DNA from: Cyclobacteriaceae bacterium | GTDB lineage: Bacteria; Bacteroidota; Bacteroidia; Cytophagales; Cyclobacteriaceae | Assembly: GCA_020832305.1 (NCBI GenBank) | Contig: JAFIEV010000071.1 | Coordinates: forward strand, 1-64,000 | Direction: 5' to 3' | DNA: 64,000 nt | Part shown: piece by piece, positions 45,501-53,280 of the stretch | Layout: every line of letters begins with the position of its first letter | How positions within the stretch are numbered: position 1 is the stretch's first letter | Position numbers and translations under genes: made by a program | The notes under the pieces: generated by a model | Told to the model about the DNA's origin: nothing | What the model saw: the letters and a program-made list of their open reading frames with translations, nothing else | Database searches by the model: none

Positions 45501-47500
45501 TGAAATTCAGGTTAAGAAGAGCCAATGTAAATGGCGAAGTTGTTTCAGGTCTTTCTGCATTGCGCTTAAGGGATATCCGTTTCGATGCCCTTTTATCAGA
45601 AAGCAATATAGCCCACAATATTTTTCATGATCCGGTGGAAATCAGTATGGAAAATTTCACTCCAAATCCTTCTAATCCACAGCAAAATCTGGCAAGTTTT
45701 ATTGTTTTCAATGATGACGGGCAAGCACCCGAATATACATTGCCCATACAAGCACCCAATAAATTGTATCAGGGTATTTTTACCATCAACAGCGCCAAAA
45801 GAATTTCTGCCAAAGGATTTTATCAGCAATTTTTAACCGATAGCGATATAACCTCCGTATATGTAAGACTGCTTTGCAAAGAGCCCATTATAACACCTTT
45901 GTCGCAAAATCCGGTTGATTCTGTTATGATCTACCTCGAATCCCCCACGACAAACGCTCAGATAAGGTATACCTTAGATGGAAGCATTCCAAATACAGAA
46001 AGTCTGCTATATGAGAACCTCTTTAAGCTTGGCGCTGGTAATCACAACATCAAAGCAAGGTCGTTTAAAAGTGACTTTGAACCCAGCGAAACGAGTGCCT
46101 TAAATATTGAAGTAAAAGAATCTTTGGCTCCTGAATGGCTGTTTGTACCTGAACCTACTAGCATAACAGAGGGCCAGGAGATAATCATTCGGGGTTTGGC
46201 ATCCGGTAATCCTGAACCTCAATATCAATGGTACAAGTCGGGGTCACCCATCGATGGAGCAGTGTCGGCAACATTGCGAATTTCAAGAAGTGTATCGAAA
46301 GACAGCGGGTTATATAGGCTGCGTGCTTATAACAGTGCCGGTAGTATCTTTTCTGAAGAAGTATTCATCAAAGTCAGCCCACTGTTTTTTATACCGGAAA
46401 TTATGGTACAACCAAACAGTCAGACCATTTCAGCATTTAATCCATTAACGTTGAACGTGGTGGCCAGGGCCAACCCGGCGCCGGAATATCAATGGATAAA
46501 GGATGGAAGACCAATAGCAGGGGCAAATGCCTCTGAGTTAAACATACCGCTTACTCAATTATCTGACAGCGGCATTTATCAGGTGAGAGTCAGCAACCGG
46601 GCCGGTAATACAACAAGTCGTGAAGTGAAAGTTTCTGTCATTGACGAAAATACTCCAAAAATTTCAAATACGCCCGAAGATCAGGAAGTTTTTGACGGAG
46701 AAAATGTAAGGTTCGAAGCTGATATCACTCAGGCAGGAAATGTGTTTTTCATCTGGTTGTTTAATGGGCAGGTTATCCCATTGGTGACAACCAGCTTTTT
46801 GGATATTCTGAATGCCGGACCCGAAAATGAAGGAGAATACCAGGTTATTGTCTGGAGTATGGCAGGGGCAGATACCAGTGATGTTTTTATGTTAAAGATA
46901 AAGCCACCGGACCCTGATAACCAGCCACCGGTACTTGAAGAAATCCGCCTGAGCATGGAAAAAAACAGCACCCTGGTTGTGGAAGTCTTGTCATATGCAT
47001 CTGATCCCGATGGAGATGAATTATCCATACAATCAATTACTCAGGCAAAGCATGGCCAGATTACCCTTTTGGGCACAAATGAAATTCAATATATTCCCAA
47101 TACAGGATTTACAGGTGAGGATGATTTCGAAGTAACCATTCGAGATGGCAGAGGCGGAACTGCAACCGGTACTGTTTATATAAGCGTTTCAGATGCCCAA
47201 TTGATTACAAAGCTAAACCATGATGAGCATGGAACAGCTTTTCAGATTTATCCAAACCCATTGCAAGGGCAGATTTGTAATATTAAGTTTTACCTTACCG
47301 CTGATTCAGATATTTCCATTGACTTGTTTAACCTTAATGGATTGCAGGTTTTGAAGATATATAAAGGCTGGCATACAGGCGGTCCACATCTTATTCAATG
47401 GCAAAGTGAAAGGTCTATTCCTGATGGATTGTATTTGCTCAATATTCAAACGAGCAATCAAACTATTGTAGAAAAGCTTCTGATCAAAAACCAGTATTAA
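42569..47500 (+). CDS. Giant T9SS lipase-like multidomain protein
   Basis: A 1643-residue secreted protein with a signal peptide to about residue 21. The N-terminal alpha/beta-hydrolase (about 80-480) has the oxyanion HGYGGP, the nucleophile elbow SHSTG with Ser213, and a plausible Asp374 and His462. Then follow an IPT/TIG-like domain (about 490-580), several chitobiase-type beta-sandwiches with YTTNGSNPD-type motifs, three Ig-like domains (about 1190-1455), a cadherin-like domain (DPDGDELSIQSIT), and a type A T9SS sorting domain at the C terminus. Lipase or esterase activity at the cell surface is likely but unproven. It immediately follows the repeat island. Confidence 0.88.
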   Translation: MKPFYYLLIAMILFGIFKAEAQTFEQYAQQWINQERARFATYHYEGSAEFSKRGYVSDRPYEWSKNLGLPGDNVPVDPFFTTANGDTIAKHVVIFVHGYGGPLGSGRYYDRFEPFLTSIDDKPHETGATAWFDPGQAPGGNGPKLYPYLRFGNSDVGFDPDEWVILAVSLNILPEFGAGRSILENADRLRALMDALWHEYHPWIKTLSFVSHSTGSPVVKSVLGERGQAYRNQHPWIAYVDDHINLAGALGGTPAVLLDAVAMLGPLGQQLLYGIQHPDDHISLVNRYSAEQTVLPPFRKKRTYRWPEHINVLSVAGVWNGGPLLGMPIVPVANFNVTADGNPFSGGAIYNYPSAYLIDPAGQLGITAYLGKFDGVVSNMGVLERIDYRLNAIPLHLFSFTSQTEPNTHYEIDWDSNWVLPSLSNVDGGGQAIGQSNAGNAAPSRDRNKGTALTYVEVEAEHNGMLHNQHLLRLIKRRLGDVTITPHIKTPMIQQLSQKEGVLAGGNKLIIDGDNFSFMRYVQFGNIKTDDFSVINSKRIEVIVPPATNAGPVKITIVNNAGKSIDNNNPDHIYTYKGLLEKPLVELLEDQPRKIQLKAENGTSIYYSFSNPLPGPGAVNTTLYTEPFIFPVNPFSENSEITLYARAFKEHHFPSETLTEPLLNTISAHTPEIEYTLPRNPDGTATVRMTSSTPVSAQGFAPVIFYTTNGSNPDINAQVYNGPITVGIGEHQFKARAFQYGFNISPVSELNFTIYDPADGVTDPEINPFSSQAFAGPITISMKNFTEGSTIRYNIGIGELPPDPTETGAGATTYTQPIIWNEPGTDIFIKARAFKAGQSPSKIVQTGKLTQNIPITQAGKPSIFGNFFKYDLRGSLPPDWEGQNGGGGDLFLQGTLASVVLDHEEDMILSDEIDFKNYEKIKLSIDIRRAGAGGGPLLLIEVSNNNGNSWNYLIMAGTIPGTAFETQTFTFDNPGSPVKFRLRRANVNGEVVSGLSALRLRDIRFDALLSESNIAHNIFHDPVEISMENFTPNPSNPQQNLASFIVFNDDGQAPEYTLPIQAPNKLYQGIFTINSAKRISAKGFYQQFLTDSDITSVYVRLLCKEPIITPLSQNPVDSVMIYLESPTTNAQIRYTLDGSIPNTESLLYENLFKLGAGNHNIKARSFKSDFEPSETSALNIEVKESLAPEWLFVPEPTSITEGQEIIIRGLASGNPEPQYQWYKSGSPIDGAVSATLRISRSVSKDSGLYRLRAYNSAGSIFSEEVFIKVSPLFFIPEIMVQPNSQTISAFNPLTLNVVARANPAPEYQWIKDGRPIAGANASELNIPLTQLSDSGIYQVRVSNRAGNTTSREVKVSVIDENTPKISNTPEDQEVFDGENVRFEADITQAGNVFFIWLFNGQVIPLVTTSFLDILNAGPENEGEYQVIVWSMAGADTSDVFMLKIKPPDPDNQPPVLEEIRLSMEKNSTLVVEVLSYASDPDGDELSIQSITQAKHGQITLLGTNEIQYIPNTGFTGEDDFEVTIRDGRGGTATGTVYISVSDAQLITKLNHDEHGTAFQIYPNPLQGQICNIKFYLTADSDISIDLFNLNGLQVLKIYKGWHTGGPHLIQWQSERSIPDGLYLLNIQTSNQTIVEKLLIKNQY

Positions 47501-47544
47501 AAAAATAATTTCCGATATTGTACAGAATAAAGAAATGTCTGCAT

Positions 47545-48486
47545 ATGATATCGAGAAGAAGCTTCCATAAAAAAACATTGGGGGTAGCCGGACTTACCTG
47601 GATTTCCGGAAGAATTCATGGTAAATCTATCATCCCGCAAAACAAAAGCATCAGGCTTGGCGGTCCATTATTTGACAAATTCAATGACCCTGATGAATGG
47701 ATAGTGGCATTAAAAAAACTGGGATACCGTGCCGCCTATTGCCCCATAAGCCATCCTGCCAATGATGAACTTATTAAAGGTTACCGCGATGCAGCAAAAA
47801 AGGCCGACATCATTATTGCCGAAGTAGGTGCCTGGAGCAATCCGATTAGCCCAAGCCATGAAACCGCTCAAAAAGCCTTGGAAAAATGCATAGATGCCCT
47901 TGCTCTGGCAGATGCCATTGAGGCCAAATGCTGCGTAAATATTGCCGGGTCAAAAAATCCCGTGCATTGGGCTGGTCCGCATCCTGATAATTTTACCGAT
48001 AGCACGTTTGATGAAATTGTAGAAGTTACCCAAAAAATTATTGATGCCGTAAAACCCAAAAAAACGTTTTTTACCCTCGAAGCCATGCCATGGGTTTTTC
48101 CCGATAATCCGGATACCTACCTCAGACTGATCAAAGCCATAGACAGAAAGCAATTTGGTGTACACCTTGACCCAATGAATATGGTTGTAAGCCCGAGGAC
48201 GTATTTTTATAATGGAGATTTAATTCGTGAGTGTTTCCAAAAACTTGGGCCACATATTAAAAGTTGTCACGGAAAAGATATCATTATGGCAGAAGATGCA
48301 TATACGCCTCAGCTTAACGAATGCCGTCCCGGACTTGGAAAGCTCAACTACGCTGTTTTTTTGGAAGAGTTAGCAAAGCTGAATGATATTCCACTTATGA
48401 CAGAGCACCTCCCTAATGCAGAGGAATACAACCTGGCTGCAGCTTATATTCGTGATATTGGCAACAAACTCGGTATAGCTCTTTAG
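47545..48486 (+). CDS. Tat-exported sugar-phosphate-isomerase-like TIM barrel
   Basis: A 313-residue protein from the ATG at 47545. The N terminus SRRSFHKKTLGVAGL is a twin-arginine signal. The mature part is an AP-endonuclease-2-type TIM barrel (xylose-isomerase-like), with FTLEAMPW, VHLDPMN and SCHGKD carrying the metal-binding Glu, Asp and His residues. Bacteroidota have many such exported barrels; their substrates, probably sugars or sugar acids, are mostly unknown. It starts 44 bp after the lipase-like gene and could be co-transcribed. Confidence 0.88.
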   Translation: MISRRSFHKKTLGVAGLTWISGRIHGKSIIPQNKSIRLGGPLFDKFNDPDEWIVALKKLGYRAAYCPISHPANDELIKGYRDAAKKADIIIAEVGAWSNPISPSHETAQKALEKCIDALALADAIEAKCCVNIAGSKNPVHWAGPHPDNFTDSTFDEIVEVTQKIIDAVKPKKTFFTLEAMPWVFPDNPDTYLRLIKAIDRKQFGVHLDPMNMVVSPRTYFYNGDLIRECFQKLGPHIKSCHGKDIIMAEDAYTPQLNECRPGLGKLNYAVFLEELAKLNDIPLMTEHLPNAEEYNLAAAYIRDIGNKLGIAL

Positions 48487-48611
48487 GCATTTCAGCAAAA
48501 AATGTGTTAAAGCCAATAATTTATTACATGATTAATATATTCACTGTATGTAGATTGGCTCTTTGACACATATGCGGCTATTTTGCACTCAATAAGTCTG
48601 ATTAAAAATTT

Positions 48612-50420
48612 ATGAGCATCTTTAGTAAAGTCGTCAATTTTGGCCTTAAAGCAGAATACGAAAGCGCCCTGGTACAGAAAATAAAACTCACCAATATACT
48701 CGCCATGGTCTTACTGGGTATGATGGTTTTGTATAGCATCATTGCTTTGGTAGTTGTAGACGGGCTGACACCCTATCTCATTCCAGGTTATCTTTTTTAT
48801 GGCTCCGTTTTAGTATTCAACTTTCTGGGTCAGCATAAATGGGGTAGGTTCACCATGTCTATCGCACCGGCTTTTGTTATTTCCATTTTACATTCGGCAA
48901 TTGCCAGACCTGGTGAACCCTGGATTGAATCTATATACATTTTTCAGATTTGCGCTTTAATACTTCCCTGGACCATACTGGATACCAGAGAAACTTTATC
49001 AATGTTGCTTGCCTCTTTCATCAGTTTATTTACGGTACTGGGTTTTGGATTTATTAATGAATTAATCATAACAGATATTGACAACAGCATTTTTCTCAAC
49101 TATTGGATCAGTCTTTCTGTTAAAGCCGGAGGGATAGGTTTATTGTTTTTTGTAGCCTTTTTTCAGCAAATGTTACAACACAAAACTGAAGACGACACCA
49201 GGGATCTGCTGAAAAAGCTTGAAGAAGAGAATCAATTGGCCCTTCAGCGGGAAGAAGAATCTAAAAAAGCCATGCAAAAACTGGAGGATGCACAGAAGGA
49301 AGAGCGAAAAAGAGCCTGGGCTACGGAAGGGATCGCAGAAGTTTCGTCACTCCTTCGCTCTGGTGAAGACCTGAAGGCACTTTGTGATAAAATAATTTCA
49401 TTTGTGGTTAAGTATTTGAATGCCAATCAGGGCGGCCTTTATATAGTTAATAAAGATGTTGATGTCCCATTTATAGAATTGGCTGCATGTTATGCTTTTG
49501 ATCGCAAAAAATTCCTTCATAAAAAAATCGATATTGGGGAAGGCATAGTCGGACAGGCCTATATGGAAAAAGACCATGTTTATCTGAAAGAAGTTCCTGA
49601 GCAATTTTTCCAGATTACCTCAGGGCTTGGTGATGCCCCACCTAACAATTTGCTGGTAACCCCCATGATGATTGAAGAAAATGTATATGGCTTATTTGAA
49701 GTCGCATCATTCAGGATTTTCGAGAAGCACGAAATAGAATTTATGATGAAGTTGGGTGAAACCATTGCCAATGCCCTCAACAACATTCATATTAACGAAA
49801 GAACCAAAAGGTTACTGGCTGAATCTCAGGGCCAGGCAGAAGAACTCAGGGCACAGGAGGAAGAAATGCGGCAAAATATGGAAGAATTGTCTGCTACCCA
49901 GGAAGAAATGAAACGCAGTGCGCAAGAACAAAAAAGAAGGGATGAAAAATTGCAGGCCGAGCTAAAGATCAAAGTTGAGCAAATGCACCAACAGGAAGAA
50001 GAATTAAAGCAAACCCTTGATACCATGCACAAAAACCAAAGCGAACTGGAAAAATTGAAAGTAGAACTTACCGCTTTGGTCGACAATATGCCCGGTATAG
50101 TGTACCAGTGTTTGTTTGACGAAAATTTCACAATGGACTACATGAGTGATTACTGCGAGAAAATACTCGGCTACCCGGCGACAGACTTTATCGGAAATAA
50201 AAACCTGAGCTATGCCGATCTGATTCATCCAGATGATCTCGATTCAGTAAACCATACCATAGAAGATGCCATTGCGAAAAAATCAACCTTTTATATAGAA
50301 TACCGAATTAAGCATAAAAATGGCACCTATAAAAAAGTAGGAGAACATGGTTCTCTTATGCTCAGCAAAAAAGGTGAAATTCATCATTTACAAGGATTGG
50401 TCTTTGAACTTAACTCCTAG
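48612..50420 (+). CDS. Membrane GAF-PAS sensor without an output domain
   Basis: A 602-residue protein. Five or six membrane helices (about residues 25-205) are followed by a coiled coil (to about 245), a GAF domain (about 250-400, VGQAYMEKDHVYL), a second long coiled coil with MEELSATQEEMKRSAQEQ, and a PAS domain (about 495-600) near the C terminus. No kinase, cyclase or DNA-binding domain follows. Such proteins occur in Bacteroidota, and the output presumably comes from protein-protein contact. The stop overlaps the convergent IPExxxVDY gene by 4 bp. Confidence 0.82.
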   Translation: MSIFSKVVNFGLKAEYESALVQKIKLTNILAMVLLGMMVLYSIIALVVVDGLTPYLIPGYLFYGSVLVFNFLGQHKWGRFTMSIAPAFVISILHSAIARPGEPWIESIYIFQICALILPWTILDTRETLSMLLASFISLFTVLGFGFINELIITDIDNSIFLNYWISLSVKAGGIGLLFFVAFFQQMLQHKTEDDTRDLLKKLEEENQLALQREEESKKAMQKLEDAQKEERKRAWATEGIAEVSSLLRSGEDLKALCDKIISFVVKYLNANQGGLYIVNKDVDVPFIELAACYAFDRKKFLHKKIDIGEGIVGQAYMEKDHVYLKEVPEQFFQITSGLGDAPPNNLLVTPMMIEENVYGLFEVASFRIFEKHEIEFMMKLGETIANALNNIHINERTKRLLAESQGQAEELRAQEEEMRQNMEELSATQEEMKRSAQEQKRRDEKLQAELKIKVEQMHQQEEELKQTLDTMHKNQSELEKLKVELTALVDNMPGIVYQCLFDENFTMDYMSDYCEKILGYPATDFIGNKNLSYADLIHPDDLDSVNHTIEDAIAKKSTFYIEYRIKHKNGTYKKVGEHGSLMLSKKGEIHHLQGLVFELNS

Positions 50421-50848
50421 AAAATCAGATTCTCTCTGGATTTTAAAACCTGTGGATCGAATTGCTGTACAAAATTCACACCGCTGATGCTCTGAAGACT
50501 GCGTTTTAAAGATTTCTGGTCAAAATGGTCATCCTCTTCATAGCCAAAGAGCAATAAAATATAATCTATACTATTAAGTTCTGGCAGCAGGTAAGCCGGA
50601 CTATCATGCTGACCATAAGATTTATTTTTAAGTAGTCTTATCTTTCTGGTATTGGTTTCAAACAAGTAATTCGATATAAAAAGATCAGCTTTATCGATTA
50701 GCTCGATTTTTTCATCCTTCTTCTTGACAAGGTGAATGTCAAGTATATTATTGATTTCCCAGGCCAGTTTATACTCTTTTAGGGCAGAACTAAGACCGTA
50801 AATCAGGAACTGGTATTGTATGTTTATAAGCAGCTTTTTTTTTGACAT
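50417..50848 (-). CDS. IPExxxVDY-family protein
   Basis: A 143-residue soluble protein. LLPELNSIDYILLL (about residues 88-101) is the name-giving motif in the variant form LPExxxIDY. The family is confined to Bacteroidota, where it usually sits beside acpP-fabF-rnc and pyruvate kinase; here it diverges from acpP. Function unknown to me. It lies head to head with acpP, with about 150 bp between starts, and pyruvate kinase is not adjacent. Confidence 0.85.
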   Translation of the reverse strand: MSKKKLLINIQYQFLIYGLSSALKEYKLAWEINNILDIHLVKKKDEKIELIDKADLFISNYLFETNTRKIRLLKNKSYGQHDSPAYLLPELNSIDYILLLFGYEEDDHFDQKSLKRSLQSISGVNFVQQFDPQVLKSRENLIF

Positions 50849-50932
50849 GCTTCACAAGTAAAAAAAATATTGTATTTTCGCGCCAAATTCGTTTTTTAAT
50901 CGCATATTTAAAAGTTTGTAAGATTAAAAAAA

Positions 50933-50963
50933 TTGTTTGAATATATTAGCTTAAATATATTTC
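50933..50963 (+). promoter_or_regulatory. Promoter of acpP-fabF-rnc
   Basis: TTG (50933-50935), a 20-nt spacer and TATATTTC (50956-50963), one mismatch from TAnnTTTG. The leader to the acpP ATG would be about 28 nt. Confidence 0.42.
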
Positions 50964-50997
50964 TTTGCACTGTGTTTTAACAAAATACTCAAATAAC

Positions 50998-51234
50998 ATG
51001 TCTGAAATAGCACAAAAAGTTAAGAGCATCATTATTGACAAGCTCGGGGTAGAAGAATCAGAAGTAACCCCTGAGGCAAGCTTTACCAATGACCTGGGGG
51101 CTGATTCACTGGATACGGTTGAGTTGATTATGGAATTCGAGAAAGAATTCAATATTTCAATTCCCGATGATCAGGCTGAAAACATCTCTACTGTAGGTCA
51201 GGCAATTTCCTATCTTGAGGAAAATGTAAAATAA
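50998..51234 (+). CDS. acpP: Acyl carrier protein
   Basis: A 78-residue acidic protein from the ATG at 50998 ([18 protein letters not shown]); an earlier in-frame ATG at 50965 would add a non-homologous, Cys-containing extension. [13 protein letters not shown] holds Ser37, the phosphopantetheine attachment site. It carries the growing chain in type II fatty-acid synthesis. fabF follows after 23 bp and rnc after that, the usual arrangement. The phosphopantetheinyl transferase at 3227-3862 is a possible activator. Confidence 0.97.
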   Translation: MSEIAQKVKSIIIDKLGVEESEVTPEASFTNDLGADSLDTVELIMEFEKEFNISIPDDQAENISTVGQAISYLEENVK

Positions 51235-51257
51235 ATAAACTTCTCCAATCATTTTTT

Positions 51258-52508
51258 ATGATTTTAAAAAGAGCAGTAATTACGGGACTGGGCGCACTCA
51301 CGCCTATTGGTAGCAATGTCAGTGCATACTGGAATGGTTTAACCAATGGCGAGAGTGGCGCAGGACCTATTACCAGGTTCGATCCTGAAAAATTTAAAAC
51401 CCGTTTTGCCTGCGAGGTTAAAAACTTCGATGTGGAAGACTATATTGACCGCAAAGAAGCCAGGAGAATGGATCCTTGTACGCATTATGCGCTGGTCACA
51501 GCAGATGAAGCCATGAAAGACGCAGGTCTTGATGTGGAAAAATTCAATGGTGACAGAGCAGGTGTAATATGGGGTTCAGGTATTGGCGGGCTTAAAACTT
51601 TTCAGGAAGAGGTTTCATATTTTGCAAAAGGAGATGGAACCCCAAAATTTAATCCTTTCTTTATTCCCAAGATGATTGCTGATATCAGCGCCGGTTTTAT
51701 ATCTATAAAATACGGTCTTAGGGGACCCAATTTTGCCACAGTCTCTGCATGTGCTTCAGCCACCAATGCTTTGGTTGAAGCTTTACATTATATCAGGCTT
51801 GGCAAAGCTGATTTCATTGTGGCCGGTGGTTCTGAAGCGGCCGTAACTGAAAGTGGCATCGGAGGTTTTAATTCGATGAAAGCCCTTTCAGAAAGAAATG
51901 ACGATCCAAAAACAGCCTCAAGACCCTTCGACAAAGACAGAGATGGATTTGTACTGGGTGAAGGTGGCGGCTGTCTGATTGTTGAAGAATACGAGCATGC
52001 CAAAGCAAGAGGAGCCAGGATATATGCAGAACTGGTGGGTGGTGGTTTTTCAGCCGATGCACACCATATTACAGCTCCACACCCTGACGGATTGGGTGCT
52101 TCCAGAGTAATGAAACTGGCACTCGAAGATGCCGGATTGAAAGTAGAAGACATTGATTATATTAATGTTCATGGTACTTCCACTCCTTTGGGAGACATCA
52201 GTGAATCTAAAGCCATCATAGATGTCTTTGGTGATCATGCTTATAAGTTGAATATCAGTTCTACCAAATCGATGACAGGTCACCTTCTAGGTGCCGCAGG
52301 AGCTGTTGAATCCATCGCTGCCATTCTCGCAATGCAGCATGGTTTGATACCTCCTACCATTAATCACTTTACCGACGATGAAAATATCGACAATCGGTTG
52401 AACTTTACATTTAACAAAGCGCAGCAAAGAGAAATTACAGCAGCCATCAGTAATACCTTTGGCTTTGGCGGACATAATTTCTCAGTAGTTTTTCGTAAAG
52501 TTCATTAG
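51258..52508 (+). CDS. fabF: Beta-ketoacyl-ACP synthase II
   Basis: A 416-residue condensing enzyme that extends acyl-ACP with malonyl-ACP. The Cys-His-His triad is present: TVSACASATNA with Cys165, VHGTSTPLGD and KSMTGHLLGAAG. The length is standard. The upstream acpP encodes its carrier protein substrate. Its stop overlaps the GTG of rnc by one base, so the genes are coupled. Confidence 0.97.
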   Translation: MILKRAVITGLGALTPIGSNVSAYWNGLTNGESGAGPITRFDPEKFKTRFACEVKNFDVEDYIDRKEARRMDPCTHYALVTADEAMKDAGLDVEKFNGDRAGVIWGSGIGGLKTFQEEVSYFAKGDGTPKFNPFFIPKMIADISAGFISIKYGLRGPNFATVSACASATNALVEALHYIRLGKADFIVAGGSEAAVTESGIGGFNSMKALSERNDDPKTASRPFDKDRDGFVLGEGGGCLIVEEYEHAKARGARIYAELVGGGFSADAHHITAPHPDGLGASRVMKLALEDAGLKVEDIDYINVHGTSTPLGDISESKAIIDVFGDHAYKLNISSTKSMTGHLLGAAGAVESIAAILAMQHGLIPPTINHFTDDENIDNRLNFTFNKAQQREITAAISNTFGFGGHNFSVVFRKVH

Positions 52509-53254
52509 TGGTGCCGATCTTGTTCAGAAAGTTTTTTACAGAATATCGCCTGCTTTCTGATAAAGACCGCCAACTTAAAGCGTCCATTAGAAATATTACG
52601 GGTAAAAAGCCTAATAACCTTGATATTTACCGGCAGGCTATCCGGCACCGTTCCATTGCGCCCCAAAATGAAAAAGGAGTGCGGGAATCAAATGAACGGC
52701 TTGAATATCTGGGAGACGCTCTACTGAGCGCCATCGTAGCTGAATACCTGTTTAAAAAATTCCCACTGAAGGAAGAAGGATTTCTCACCGAAATCAGAAG
52801 CAGAATCGTAAATCGTGATAAATTAAATTTGGTGGCCAGAAAAATTGGAATTGAAAATGTTGTAGAATATTCCAATAATAAAAAAAATCATCTGGCCTAT
52901 AAATCGATCTTTGGAGATACACTGGAAGCCATTATCGGAGCAGTTTATGTAGACCATGGCTTTAAAACCTGCCGTAAATTCATCATTAAAAAACTGATAC
53001 AACCCCATTACGATCTGGAAGAAGTACTTAAAATCAATCCAAATTACAAAAGTAAAATCATAGAATGGGCGCACCGGCAAAACAAAGACATTGAATTCAG
53101 GATTACAGAAATACGGGGAGGCAACCACAATAAAGAATTTATCGCCGAATTGTACATTGAGAACGAACCCATATCAAGGGGGACAGGATTTAGCAAGAAA
53201 AAAGCTGAACAAAATGCGGCAGAAAAGTCTTGTGAGTTGCTTGAAATCAAGTAA
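52508..53254 (+). CDS. rnc: Ribonuclease III
   Basis: A 248-residue double-strand-specific RNase. NERLEYLGDALL (about residues 58-69) is the signature with the catalytic acids, and GDTLEAIIGAVYVD (about 136-149) the second acidic motif. A double-stranded-RNA-binding domain fills the C terminus (GTGFSKKKAEQNAAEKSC). The start is GTG at 52508 or the adjacent GTG at 52511. With so many hairpin repeats in this genome, RNase III is an obvious candidate processor of any transcripts covering them. Confidence 0.96.
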   Translation: MVPILFRKFFTEYRLLSDKDRQLKASIRNITGKKPNNLDIYRQAIRHRSIAPQNEKGVRESNERLEYLGDALLSAIVAEYLFKKFPLKEEGFLTEIRSRIVNRDKLNLVARKIGIENVVEYSNNKKNHLAYKSIFGDTLEAIIGAVYVDHGFKTCRKFIIKKLIQPHYDLEEVLKINPNYKSKIIEWAHRQNKDIEFRITEIRGGNHNKEFIAELYIENEPISRGTGFSKKKAEQNAAEKSCELLEIK

Positions 53255-53280
53255 AAAATAATCATAAGACGGCATATTAC

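Noticed and set aside
50965-50997. Upstream start for acpP
   Set aside because: It would add [11 protein letters not shown], absent from acyl carrier proteins, and would nearly abut the predicted -7 element.
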